Assembly (NCBI GenBank): GCA_964291275.2
Contig: OZ219799.1
Coordinates: 1,860,001 to 1,924,000, forward strand
Length of the DNA stretch: 64,000 nucleotides
Reading direction: 5' to 3'
From: Bin80 sp964291275
GTDB taxonomy: Bacteria > Bacteroidota > Rhodothermia > Rhodothermales > Bin80
Part shown: piece after piece, positions 44,368 through 53,297 of the stretch
Position numbering within the stretch: position 1 is the stretch's first letter
Layout of the letters: each line of letters opens with the position of its first letter
The notes under the pieces: model-generated
Seen by the model: only the letters and a program-made list of their open reading frames with translations
What the model was told of the DNA's origin: nothing
Databases searched by the model: none
Made by a program: the position numbers and the translations under genes

Positions 44368-45543
44368 ATGAACACGGGTAGGCGCAGTATAAGTATTGTG
44401 GGGGCAACAGGATCCATAGGTACGCAGTGTTTGGATATTGTTCAAAGACATACGGATAAGTTACGCGTGGTAGCCCTTGCCGCCAACCGGAATGTAGATC
44501 TGTTAGTTAAACAGGCACACGCGTTTGATCCGGATGTAGTCGCCATAGCAGACAGATCGTATACACAGGCGCTTCGGAGTGGACTTGAGGGGACCGGCAT
44601 TCGTGTACTTGAGGGTGATGAAGGGGTATGTGCCTGTGCAACGCTTCCGGAGGCGGATATAGTACTTGGCGCTGCCTCGGGTATTGCAGGACTCAAATCT
44701 GTTCTGGCTGCCCTGGAAGCCGGAAAGGTATTGGCTTTGGCGAACAAAGAGACATTGGTAGCAGCCGGCGATCTTGCAATGCGGACGGCTCGGTTGCACA
44801 AGGCCAGAATTGTACCGGTGGACAGTGAGCATGCAGCAGTGTTTCAGTGTTTGGAAGACAGCATACGCAGTGTAGAAAAGGTCATACTTACGGCATCCGG
44901 GGGCCCGTTCCACAATAGTGATCGTGCAGCACTCGATAAAGTTACGCCTCAGCAGGCGCTCAATCACCCCAACTGGAGCATGGGACCCAAGGTAACGATC
45001 GATTCAGCCACCATGATGAATAAGGGCTTGGAAGTGATTGAAGCCTATTGGCTGTTTGGACTTCGCGAGGACCAGATTGAGATAGTCGTGCATCCGCAAT
45101 CGATTGTGCACTCAATGGTATTGTTTGAAGATGGATCACTCAAAGCACAACTCAGCCTGCCGGACATGCGATTACCCATCCAGTATGCTCTCAGCTATCC
45201 GGATCGATGGCCACTATCTGAGGGGCGCGTAGATTGGACGCGCCCACAATCTTTGACCTTTACCCCGCCCGACCTAGATAAATTTCCATGTTTGCGTTTG
45301 GCACGTGAGGCACTGGACGCCGGTGGGAATGCACCGGCCGTACTCAATGCAGCCAATGAGGCTGCAGTTGATCTTTTTATTAAAGAACGATTAGGTCTCA
45401 TGGACATTCCGCGTATGGTGGAGGGGGCACTTGGCAAGCTTGCGGGCGCCTCATGTGATACGTACGAAGAGATTCTACTTGTTGATCAGGCCGCGCGGCA
45501 CTACGTGTTTGTAGCTTCCAAAAGGAACACCTTCACTCTGTGA
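44368..45543 (+). CDS. dxr: 1-Deoxy-D-xylulose 5-phosphate reductoisomerase
   Basis: A 391-aa enzyme: SISIVGATGSIGTQCLDIV is the NADPH motif. ANKETLVAAG, VPVDSEHAAVFQCLE and the substrate-binding ILTASGGPFHN and PNWSMGPKVTIDSATMMNKG are all diagnostic. It makes MEP from DXP, the first committed step of the isoprenoid pathway whose last step is IspH at 2.2 kb. It is followed 40 bases later by rseP and then bamA, a common order in many bacteria. Confidence 0.96.
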   Translation: MNTGRRSISIVGATGSIGTQCLDIVQRHTDKLRVVALAANRNVDLLVKQAHAFDPDVVAIADRSYTQALRSGLEGTGIRVLEGDEGVCACATLPEADIVLGAASGIAGLKSVLAALEAGKVLALANKETLVAAGDLAMRTARLHKARIVPVDSEHAAVFQCLEDSIRSVEKVILTASGGPFHNSDRAALDKVTPQQALNHPNWSMGPKVTIDSATMMNKGLEVIEAYWLFGLREDQIEIVVHPQSIVHSMVLFEDGSLKAQLSLPDMRLPIQYALSYPDRWPLSEGRVDWTRPQSLTFTPPDLDKFPCLRLAREALDAGGNAPAVLNAANEAAVDLFIKERLGLMDIPRMVEGALGKLAGASCDTYEEILLVDQAARHYVFVASKRNTFTL

Positions 45544-45583
45544 AGTATACCGTACGCCGAACAACAATAGGTAGTATTTTCCC

Positions 45584-47002
45584 GTGAGTATACTCTGGAT
45601 TCTCCTGACGTTCATTCCAGCCCTGATGATTCTCGTGTTTGTGCACGAGTTGGGTCATTTCTGGGCAGCGCGTGCATTTGGTATGCGTGTCGACCGTTTT
45701 TCCATAGGATTTCCGCCCAACATTCTAAAAAAGCGCTTTGGCCAAACAGAATACGTCCTTGGCTTAACGCCACTTGGAGGTTATGTCAAGATTGCCGGCA
45801 TGATTGACGAGAGCATGGACACGGACTTTAAGGACACAGCGCCGCAGCCGGACGAGTTCAGATCCAAGCCATTATGGCAGCGCATGATTGTGATCAGTGC
45901 GGGCGTGATCATGAATATGGTTCTTGCAGGGGTGATCTTCTTTGCCCTGACATGGAGTTTTGGTGTCAGCCGTGTAGCCCATACCGAGGATGGATCGGTG
46001 TTCGTAATGGACAGCTCAGTTGCAGCACTGGACATCGATATTCGAACAGGTGATCGGCTTTTAGCAGTAGGCGGGCATGAGTACGACCCAGGCGGAGCCC
46101 AGATTCCCCTCTCGGCACTCCTAGCGGACGATCTCACGTTTGAAGTGGAACGCAAAGGACAACGCGTAACCCTTGATGGTCCGGGAAACATCATGACTCG
46201 GATCCAGGAATTGCCGGCAGGAGGATTCTATGGTCTTGGTATATACACCTGGCCCAGTACCCTTGGAAGTGTTGCAGCAGGCATGCCGGCAGAAGCTGCA
46301 GGCCTGCAGGTCGGGGATCTAATCACAGCGGTTGACGGGACCCCAATCCGTTATTGGCCGGAGCTCACCGATCAGATCCGCAATTCGGGTGGAGACTCGC
46401 TCCAAATCACATGGGTGCGCGACGATGGTCATATTTCCGTGGAACATCAAGCTGCCGTGATTCCAGCTATGGATACCGTCAGCTGCAATTATGTACTTGG
46501 TATTGGGTTAGGACAAACACAGGTCGAATATGGGCCTCTGCAGTCTGCCCGAATCGGAGTGGCTGATGTATGGAACAACACGCGAACAATTACCGCCAGT
46601 TTATGGCGAATAGTTGCAGGCAAAGAGAGCGTTCGGGAAAACCTCGGTGGGCCGGTTATGGTCGCCAATGTGATCGGACAGGCCGCAAGCAGCGGTACAC
46701 GCCCGTTCTGGCACATTGTAGCAGTCCTTTCTATAACGTTGGCCATTGTTAATATTCTGCCGATCCCGGTGCTGGATGGCGGGCATCTGACGTTTCTGTT
46801 TTATGAACTGATTGCCCGCAAGGAACCTCCGGTTAAGGTGCGAATGTTTTTGCAGCAAGCGGGCATGATACTGTTGCTGCTTTTGATGGCTTTCCTGATC
46901 ACAAACGATGTAATCCGTGCGTTTAGTTCCAGGGGTGAAGCCGCCGTTGAAGAGCCGCCGCAGACCTGTGAGGTTGTAGAGACTGGGATCGGGGAAGGAT
47001 AA
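45584..47002 (+). CDS. rseP: Site-2 protease RseP-like (regulated intramembrane protease)
   Basis: A 472-aa membrane zinc protease with GTG start. The active-site motif HELGH is at residues 21-25 in the first helix. One or two PDZ domains lie between about 120 and 310 (AEAAGLQVGDLITAVDGTPI), and NILPIPVLDGGHL near the C-terminus completes the zinc site. Known members cleave anti-sigma factors or signal peptides in the membrane. The partner anti-sigma factor is not in this window. It stands between dxr and bamA. Confidence 0.93.
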   Translation: MSILWILLTFIPALMILVFVHELGHFWAARAFGMRVDRFSIGFPPNILKKRFGQTEYVLGLTPLGGYVKIAGMIDESMDTDFKDTAPQPDEFRSKPLWQRMIVISAGVIMNMVLAGVIFFALTWSFGVSRVAHTEDGSVFVMDSSVAALDIDIRTGDRLLAVGGHEYDPGGAQIPLSALLADDLTFEVERKGQRVTLDGPGNIMTRIQELPAGGFYGLGIYTWPSTLGSVAAGMPAEAAGLQVGDLITAVDGTPIRYWPELTDQIRNSGGDSLQITWVRDDGHISVEHQAAVIPAMDTVSCNYVLGIGLGQTQVEYGPLQSARIGVADVWNNTRTITASLWRIVAGKESVRENLGGPVMVANVIGQAASSGTRPFWHIVAVLSITLAIVNILPIPVLDGGHLTFLFYELIARKEPPVKVRMFLQQAGMILLLLLMAFLITNDVIRAFSSRGEAAVEEPPQTCEVVETGIGEG

Positions 47003-47103
47003 GCTAATTTGCCTGACCACGGTACGGGTTTTGCAATAACGCGTAGGTGGAGTCCGTTTTCGGATTGGTCTCCTCGAAACAAGACGCTCTATAGAGCAGT
47101 ACC

Positions 47104-49668
47104 ATGAGATTGCACCGTCCAATTCTATTCACAGTGCATCGAACTATCATGCGCACAGCTGCCCCATTGCTGATACTTGTCCTGTGCATGAGCACAGCGG
47201 CGGCACAGGGCCTGTCGGGATCCTTGCAGGGGGGCGGCTCCTCCTTGGCAAATCCTGAGGAGTTTGAGATTCTGGGAATCTCGGTTGAAGGCGTGGAAAC
47301 CGAGAACATGCGCAACTATGCTCTCAGAAGCAGTGGACTGGTTGTAGGGCAGAAGATCATGCTTCCCGGAGACCCGGCGATCTCAGAAGCTATTCGTAGT
47401 ATCTATAAGCTGCGGGTGTTTTCGGATGTGCGAATCGTTGAGGAGCGCAGGGCTGGAACCGGCATTTTTCTGCTGATCCAGCTTACGGAAGAGCCGCAGT
47501 TGGCGGAGTTTACATTTTCAGGAATCAAGAAAAAGCACCGTCGTAAGCTCGAAGATGAGGTTCCTCTTTTCAAGGGGACTCGTGTTCGCCCCGCTGATCT
47601 GGAACGGTCGAAGCAGATCATCAAGGAATATTTCGGAGAAAAGGGGTACATGCTCGCCGAAGTGACGGTGAACGAAACTCCGGGCCCCGAGAACACGGTG
47701 AACCTCGATTTTGAGATTGATATGGGCGAGAAGGTCAGGATCAGAGAGGTTCTGGTTACCGGGAATGAGAATATCAGTGACCGAACAGTGCGCCGAAAGC
47801 TCAAAGAAACAAAGGCCAGGAAGGGGATTTTCTTCTGGCGTAAAGCACGCTTCGATCGCATGCTTTACGAAGAAGACAAGGTTAACGTCATTAATCACTT
47901 TAACTCGAAGGGGTACTATGATGCCCGGGTGATCCAAGACTCCGTTTGGCTTGATACCTCGGGTGAAAAGCCAGGTTTGGTTGTATCCCTGGAGGTTCAG
48001 GAGGGCCCTCAGTACCATGTTCGCAGCATTGAGTGGGATGGCAACACCGTCTATCCCGATGAAGCACTTTCGACAGCTTTAGGCCTAACACCCGGAGATG
48101 TGTACAACTCGGAGCGATTAGAGCAGAATTTGCACGGTAACAAGTCGAGTAGTGATGTGTCCAGTCTCTACATGAATCAGGGGTACATGCTTTTTCGCGT
48201 GCAACCTGAAGTCCGTGTGGTCGAGGGAGATTCGCTTGACCTGTACTACGACATTTACGAGGGCGAAATTTTCAGTTTCGGTGAGATTTCAATTACTGGC
48301 AACGAAAAGACCAAGGAGCATGTTGTGCGCCGGGAGCTCTACACGATTCCCGGTCAAACTTATAGCCGGGAAATGGTGCAGGAAACGATCAGGCGGCTGT
48401 CCCAGCTGAATTACTTCGATCAGGAAAAACTCGGTGCAGGTCCCTCGATTGACCTGAATCAGGATAAAAAAGAGGTTAACCTAACTTACAATCTCGAGGA
48501 GATCGGCAGTGATCAGCTGGAGCTCAGTGGCACCTATGGGAGATTTGGCGTGATTCTGATGCTACGTTTTGGCTTCAACAATTTCAGTGCACAGGATATA
48601 TTTAAGGGCAGAGCTTGGCGGCCTTTGCCCTCGGGTGATGGTCAGCAGCTATCTGTCAGTCTACAGACCAGTGGTCGCCAGTATCAGAGCTATTCACTAG
48701 GCTTCACGGAGCCTTGGCTAAATGGACGACCAACCCCTGTGGGGTTTCAGGTATCGCATTCCCGATTTACCAGCAACTTTGGTGGCTACTATGGATATGG
48801 CTACTACGGCACCAATTTGGGGGACAATAATAATATTAGTAATACCGGCTTCACGAACACCTCGGCACGCGTTTTTTATGAACAGCGGCTTCAATGGCCG
48901 GATGATAAGTTCAGTGCCAGCACTTCGCTGGGTTATCAGTTTTACTTCAACAGGGACTATACTTACGCCCTTCCATCTGGACAAAGCCAACAGGTTACGG
49001 TTCGCCAGGCACTCACACGGAGCTCAGTGGATCACCCGATCTTCCCAACAGCAGGATCCACATTCCTGCTCTCGGCAGAGTTGGCATTACCGATTTCGAA
49101 TTTTATACAATACCATAAGTGGAGATTTTCCACGAGTTGGAATATCCCGATTTTGCGGAAGCTGACTACGAGTTTTTCAGCGGACTTTGGCTACATCGGC
49201 TCAATCACAGGTGAGGATGTCCTTTTTGAACGTTACATCGTTGGCGGATCGCCGTTTGACGTGCAAGGGTATCGGAATAATTTTGGCAAGGACATAATCT
49301 ATATGCGTGGTTACCCGTCCCGGGTACTTGGCCCTCGGAGGAATGGTGAGGCTGTTGGTGGTCGCGTGTTGAACAAGTTCACTTCGGAACTTAGGGTCTT
49401 AGCGGTCCAGACCCCACAGTTAACGGCTGCGCCGTACCTTTTCATGGATGCAGCAAATACGTGGGATCAAATAGAGAGCTACAATCCGAGACAATTTTAT
49501 CGTTCGGCAGGAGTAGGTGCACGTCTGTTTTTGCCAATCTTGGGCATGCTCGAAATCGCATACGGTTATAATTTTGACCAGTTTACGCCCATTACGGGCC
49601 AAGAGTCACAGCATGATGGCTCCAACAAGTGGTTCTTCCAGTTTACTCTCGGACAAGGATTCAACTAG
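47104..49668 (+). CDS. bamA: Outer-membrane protein assembly factor BamA
   Basis: An 854-aa Omp85 protein. A signal peptide (TAAPLLILVLCMSTAAAQ) begins at the first or at a second ATG (47149). Five POTRA domains span about 50-430 (for example FTFSGIKKKHRRKLEDEVPL). A barrel follows, with the Bacteroidota-style VRQALTRSSVDHPIFPTAG region and the conserved RGYPSRVLGPR that corresponds to the VRGF/YxxG loop-6 motif. The C-terminus ends FQFTLGQGFN. It inserts outer-membrane proteins. The last 195 coding bases are repeated downstream after the first ompH gene. Confidence 0.95.
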   Translation: MRLHRPILFTVHRTIMRTAAPLLILVLCMSTAAAQGLSGSLQGGGSSLANPEEFEILGISVEGVETENMRNYALRSSGLVVGQKIMLPGDPAISEAIRSIYKLRVFSDVRIVEERRAGTGIFLLIQLTEEPQLAEFTFSGIKKKHRRKLEDEVPLFKGTRVRPADLERSKQIIKEYFGEKGYMLAEVTVNETPGPENTVNLDFEIDMGEKVRIREVLVTGNENISDRTVRRKLKETKARKGIFFWRKARFDRMLYEEDKVNVINHFNSKGYYDARVIQDSVWLDTSGEKPGLVVSLEVQEGPQYHVRSIEWDGNTVYPDEALSTALGLTPGDVYNSERLEQNLHGNKSSSDVSSLYMNQGYMLFRVQPEVRVVEGDSLDLYYDIYEGEIFSFGEISITGNEKTKEHVVRRELYTIPGQTYSREMVQETIRRLSQLNYFDQEKLGAGPSIDLNQDKKEVNLTYNLEEIGSDQLELSGTYGRFGVILMLRFGFNNFSAQDIFKGRAWRPLPSGDGQQLSVSLQTSGRQYQSYSLGFTEPWLNGRPTPVGFQVSHSRFTSNFGGYYGYGYYGTNLGDNNNISNTGFTNTSARVFYEQRLQWPDDKFSASTSLGYQFYFNRDYTYALPSGQSQQVTVRQALTRSSVDHPIFPTAGSTFLLSAELALPISNFIQYHKWRFSTSWNIPILRKLTTSFSADFGYIGSITGEDVLFERYIVGGSPFDVQGYRNNFGKDIIYMRGYPSRVLGPRRNGEAVGGRVLNKFTSELRVLAVQTPQLTAAPYLFMDAANTWDQIESYNPRQFYRSAGVGARLFLPILGMLEIAYGYNFDQFTPITGQESQHDGSNKWFFQFTLGQGFN

Positions 49669-49677
49669 CATACTCGG

Positions 49678-50223
49678 ATGAGGAAATTGTTTGTCTTGGG
49701 GTTGGTCTTGACATGGATGAGCACCCCTCTACTGGCGCAGCACAAGATTGCCTATATCGATTCGGATAGGATTTACCAGAATTACCCTGAGTTTGCCACT
49801 GCGCAGCAGTCCCTGGATCGCCTTGCTCAGGAGTGGGAGCAGGATCTTTCTGAGCGGCAGCAGATGCTAGATGATATGTTCCAAGAGTATCAGGCGCGCG
49901 AGCTGCTTTACACATCGGAATCACGTCAGGAAAAACAGAACGAGATCATTGCTGCGGAAGAGGAGCTTGAACGGATGCGGATTCAATATTTTGGACCAGA
50001 CGGTCAGCTATTTCATCAGCAGGAACAAATTCTACGTCCAATCCAGGAAAGAGTACTGGAGGTTATTCAGGAAGTGGCCGAGGGCGAGGGATACGACTAT
50101 GTATTCGACCGCAACGGTGACTTTGTATTTTTTTATCTCAACGAGAGTCTCGACATCACGGACATAGTCCTTGAGGAGCTGGGCGTTGACGTTACACGTA
50201 TCAGTAGCGGTGGCCTGCGGTAA
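49678..50223 (+). CDS. OmpH/Skp-family periplasmic chaperone, copy 1
   Basis: A 181-aa protein with a signal peptide (LFVLGLVLTWMSTPLLAQ) and then HKIAYIDSDRIYQNYPEF, the OmpH/Skp start. A central coiled coil of Gln/Glu/Arg-rich heptads (about 45-110) forms the tentacle arms. Skp-type trimers hold unfolded outer-membrane proteins on their way to BamA, whose gene is just upstream (9 bases). The C-terminal VTRISSGGLR differs from copy 2. The gene is part of the tandem duplication. Confidence 0.9.
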   Translation: MRKLFVLGLVLTWMSTPLLAQHKIAYIDSDRIYQNYPEFATAQQSLDRLAQEWEQDLSERQQMLDDMFQEYQARELLYTSESRQEKQNEIIAAEEELERMRIQYFGPDGQLFHQQEQILRPIQERVLEVIQEVAEGEGYDYVFDRNGDFVFFYLNESLDITDIVLEELGVDVTRISSGGLR

Positions 50224-50240
50224 ATATTTTAATTCAATTA

Positions 50241-50435
50241 GAGAGCTACAATCCGAGACAATTTTATCGTTATGCAGGAGTAGGTGCACGTTTGTTTTTG
50301 CCAATCTTGGGCATGCTCGAAATCTCATATGGTTATAATTTTGACCGGTTTACACCCATTACGGGCCAAGAGTCACAGCATGATGGCTCCAACAAGTGGT
50401 TTTTCCAGTTAACTCTTGGACAAGGATTCAACTAG
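50241..50435 (+). pseudogene. Duplicated bamA C-terminal tail
   Basis: Frame opens at GAGAGCTACAATCC and reads ESYNPRQFYRYAGVGARLF and on to FFQLTLGQGFN with a stop, matching the last 63 residues of bamA with only a few changes (Ser to Tyr, Ala to Ser, Gln to Arg, Phe to Leu). It has no start codon of its own and encodes only the last few barrel strands. It is a by-product of the tandem duplication and is not expected to be translated. Confidence 0.9.
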
Positions 50436-50444
50436 CATACCCGG

Positions 50445-50981
50445 ATGAGAAAATTATTTGGCTTGGGGTTGGTCTTGATATGGATGAGCGCTCCTGTACT
50501 GGCGCAGCACAAGATTGCCTATATTGACTCGGATAGGATTTACCAGAATTACCCTGAATTTGCCACGGCGCAGCAGTCCTTGGATCGTCTTGCTCAGGGG
50601 TGGGAGCAGGATCTTTCTGAGCGGCAGCAGGCCCTAGATGATATGTCCAAAGAGCATCAAGCGCGCGAGTTGCTTTACACATCGGAATCGCGTCGCGAAA
50701 AACAGAACGAGATCAGTGCTGCGGAAGAAGAGCTTGAACGGATGCGGATTCAATATTTTGGACCAGACGGTCAGCTATTTCATCAGCAGGAACAAATTCT
50801 GCGTCCAATCCAGGAAAGAGTACTGGAGGTTATTCAGGAGGTGGCCGAAGGCGAGGGATACGACTATGTATTCGACCGCAACGGTGCCTTTATTTTTCTT
50901 TATGCCAACGAGAGTCTCGACATCACGGACTTAGTCCTTGAGGAGCTGGGCGTTGACCTTACACGAATCAGTGGGCAATAG
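50445..50981 (+). CDS. OmpH/Skp-family periplasmic chaperone, copy 2
   Basis: A 178-aa near-copy of the preceding ompH, with the same signal and core: HKIAYIDSDRIYQNYPEF, ELERMRIQYFGPDGQLFHQQ. Differences include Gly for Glu in the first helix and DDMSKEHQARE for DDMFQEYQARE. A one-base change near the end moves the stop nine bases earlier, giving VDLTRISGQ. Changes are scattered and the frame is kept, suggesting both copies are or were functional. It may increase Skp dose or let one copy diverge. Confidence 0.9.
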   Translation: MRKLFGLGLVLIWMSAPVLAQHKIAYIDSDRIYQNYPEFATAQQSLDRLAQGWEQDLSERQQALDDMSKEHQARELLYTSESRREKQNEISAAEEELERMRIQYFGPDGQLFHQQEQILRPIQERVLEVIQEVAEGEGYDYVFDRNGAFIFLYANESLDITDLVLEELGVDLTRISGQ

Positions 50982-51013
50982 CCTGCGGTAAATATTTTAA
51001 TTTAATTATTCTC

Positions 51014-51601
51014 ATGCGACTCACTTCGCTTAAACGCAGTGCAGGTTATCTCGTAGCTGCGTCAATACTTGGTTTTGCGGCCGCTGCTCAGGCACAGCAG
51101 TTGCCTCCGTTGCGTATCGGATACACGGATCACGAGGTTCTGATATCCAATATGCCCCAAACCCGTACTATACAGGAGGAACTGCAGGCTGAACTGGAAA
51201 GCGGGCAACGGATTCTTCAAAGCATGCAGGAGGACTATACGGGCAAGGTGGAGCGGTACCAGACACAGCGGGGTTTATTGTCAGAGGAACGACGGCAGGA
51301 GCGTGAGCAAGAGCTCATATCGCTTCAGCAGGAGCTCCAGGAAAAAGCAACAGAGCTGGAACAGGGGCTTGTACAGCGTGAGATAGACTTATTCAGTCCG
51401 ATTTACGAGCTTGTGGATGGGGCGATCAGGACGGTTGCGATCGAGCAGGGGCTTGATTTGGTTTTGCGTACCCAGGCAGGACCGGCACAACCCATTTTAC
51501 TTTTTGCGAACGAGGACCGGATCGTCGATATCACGCTGGATGTTGCACGTGAGCTAGGAATTGATGTCGATGCTGCTATGCAGGCGGCCTCTGAGAATTA
51601 G
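51014..51601 (+). CDS. OmpH/Skp-family periplasmic chaperone, third paralogue
   Basis: A 195-aa OmpH-like protein clearly older than the tandem pair: signal SAGYLVAASILGFAAAAQAQ, then LRIGYTDHEVLISNMPQT and a longer Gln/Glu coiled coil. It ends with a domain (DRIVDITLDVARELGIDVD) like the two copies but with little identity. It follows copy 2 by 32 bases, giving three Skp-type genes behind bamA. Two Skp paralogues are common in Bacteroidota; three is the result of the duplication. Confidence 0.88.
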   Translation: MRLTSLKRSAGYLVAASILGFAAAAQAQQLPPLRIGYTDHEVLISNMPQTRTIQEELQAELESGQRILQSMQEDYTGKVERYQTQRGLLSEERRQEREQELISLQQELQEKATELEQGLVQREIDLFSPIYELVDGAIRTVAIEQGLDLVLRTQAGPAQPILLFANEDRIVDITLDVARELGIDVDAAMQAASEN

Positions 51602-51655
51602 AGCGTACAAACTAAGGCAGCTCCTTGTGGACGTGGCCACAGGTCACCCGTGTTA

Positions 51656-52483
51656 ATGGAAGGTGTAAGGCGAGTCACGACGCAGACGCTCCAGCAGATG
51701 AAGGCTGCCGGTACGCCGGTCGCGATGCTGACGGCCTATGATTACACCATGGCCCGGATTCTGGATCGTGCCGGCGTAGATGCCATTCTGGTAGGAGATT
51801 CCGCTTCCAATGTTATAGCAGGACACGAGACGACCCTGCCAATAACACTGGAGCAGATGATCTATCATGCTCAATGTGTGGTTCGGGGGGTAACCCGTGC
51901 GCTTGTGATCGTGGATCTACCATTTGGCACCTACCAAGGGAACAGCAAAGAAGCACTCGCTTCCTCCATTCGTGTTATGAAGGAGACAGGAGCGCATGCG
52001 ATCAAATTGGAGGGAGGTACAGCTGTTCATTCAGCGGCGGAGCGTATACTACAGGCTGGCATCCCGGTCATGGGCCACTTGGGCCTTACGCCTCAGAGTA
52101 TTTATAAATTTGGTACTTACAAGGTACGAGCCCGGGACAAAGGGGAATCGGATCAGTTGCGGAAAGATGCCCTCGAACTTGAGAGAGTTGGTTGCTTTGC
52201 GATCGTGCTCGAGAAGATACCCGTCAAGCTCGCTGCGGAGGTCTCAGCATCACTGACTATTCCAACTATTGGTATAGGAGCTGGTAATGTCTGTGATGGT
52301 CAGGTACTGGTGATCCACGATGCGTTAGGGCTAACCACTGATTTTAATCCGCGGTTTGTACGACATTATGCCAAATTGTCTGAGTTAGCGTCAAAGGCCG
52401 TCAAGAGTTATGTTAAGGATGTACGAACCCGTGATTTTCCAACAGCCGAAGAGAGCTACTGGGTAGATGATGGATCTTGGTAA
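51656..52483 (+). CDS. panB: 3-Methyl-2-oxobutanoate hydroxymethyltransferase
   Basis: About 275 aa from ATG (a GTG 6 bases upstream is an alternative). PVAMLTAYDYTMARILDRAG, DAILVGDSASNVIAGHETT, VDLPFGTYQGNSKEAL, KLEGG and VMGHLGLTPQ are the diagnostic PanB segments. It transfers a hydroxymethyl group from methylenetetrahydrofolate to ketoisovalerate, the first step of pantothenate synthesis. It overlaps surE by 17 bases. The gene sits after the ompH set without a shared function. Confidence 0.95.
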   Translation: MEGVRRVTTQTLQQMKAAGTPVAMLTAYDYTMARILDRAGVDAILVGDSASNVIAGHETTLPITLEQMIYHAQCVVRGVTRALVIVDLPFGTYQGNSKEALASSIRVMKETGAHAIKLEGGTAVHSAAERILQAGIPVMGHLGLTPQSIYKFGTYKVRARDKGESDQLRKDALELERVGCFAIVLEKIPVKLAAEVSASLTIPTIGIGAGNVCDGQVLVIHDALGLTTDFNPRFVRHYAKLSELASKAVKSYVKDVRTRDFPTAEESYWVDDGSW

Positions 52484-53297
52484 AGGCGGAGGCAGTGGTA
52501 AACAATTTCGCCGACGCCCGCTGATTCTAGTTACGAATGATGACGGTATTATGTCTCCTGGGATTCGAGAGCTCACGGAAGCCCTGGTCAAACTGGGAGA
52601 TGTTGTTGTCATAGCTCCTGCAGGTGAGCAAAGTGCAGTTGCGCACTCAATCACACTTGATGATCCGATCCGAGTCGAGAGTTGGAGCTTCGGTGGGGAT
52701 TTGAATCATGTGCGTGCTTTAGCCATAACTGGCACACCTTGTGATTGTATCAAACTGGCATTGCACCAGTTGCTTCATCGTCTACCAGACCTAGTTGTAA
52801 GTGGGATTAACAGGGGGGCAAATACGGCGATCAATGTGATATACTCCGGTACGATTAGTGCGGCGACCGAATCGTCGATATATGGCATTGATTCAATCGC
52901 TGTAAGTCTGGACTCGAAGGAACCAGATGCTGATTATCGCCCGGCTGCCAAGTATGCTGGCATCATAGCACAGAAAGTACTCAGGAGCCATCTGCCCAGG
53001 GGCGTTCTTCTCAGTGTAAACGTGCCTATGATTCCTGAGGACGAAATCAAAGGGATTGTAGTGACCCGCCAGGCTAGATCTAGGTGGAAAGAGGGGTTTA
53101 TTGAGCGTCTTGATCCCGCCAACAGAGCCTATTACTGGTATCGTGGTACGCTGAATATACTGGATGAGGGCGCAGATACGGACATACACGTACTGGAGGA
53201 TGGCTATATCTCAATCACACCATTGCAGCATGACCGTACTGCCTACGGGTGTTTGGGAGTATTGAGTACTTGGAGTTGGAAGGATAGTCCCATTTAA
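52467..53297 (+). CDS. surE: 5'-Nucleotidase SurE
   Basis: A 276-aa phosphatase. LILVTNDDGIMSPGIREL is the metal-binding N-terminus with the DD pair. GEQSAVAHSITLDDPIR, ITGTPCDCIKLAL and VVSGINRGANTAINVIYSGT are all SurE hallmarks. It dephosphorylates nucleoside monophosphates and may act in stress survival. A short charged N-terminal extension of about 18 residues precedes the core. It overlaps panB at its start and the convergent dehydratase gene by 4 bases at its end. Confidence 0.94.
   Translation: MMDLGKGGGSGKQFRRRPLILVTNDDGIMSPGIRELTEALVKLGDVVVIAPAGEQSAVAHSITLDDPIRVESWSFGGDLNHVRALAITGTPCDCIKLALHQLLHRLPDLVVSGINRGANTAINVIYSGTISAATESSIYGIDSIAVSLDSKEPDADYRPAAKYAGIIAQKVLRSHLPRGVLLSVNVPMIPEDEIKGIVVTRQARSRWKEGFIERLDPANRAYYWYRGTLNILDEGADTDIHVLEDGYISITPLQHDRTAYGCLGVLSTWSWKDSPI

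Larger units (their letters stand above)
49474..51007 (+). repeat. Tandem duplication of bamA 3' end plus ompH, 767-bp period
   Basis: Copy 1 (49474-50240) runs from inside bamA through the first ompH gene; copy 2 (50241 to about 51007) starts with the same GAGAGCTACAATCC. The offset is exactly 767 bases at the repeat start and at both ompH ATGs (49678 and 50445). Copy 2 keeps nearly the whole sequence with scattered substitutions and one 1-base shift near the ompH stop. The copies lie head to tail. The duplication created one extra ompH gene and one headless bamA tail. Confidence 0.93.
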
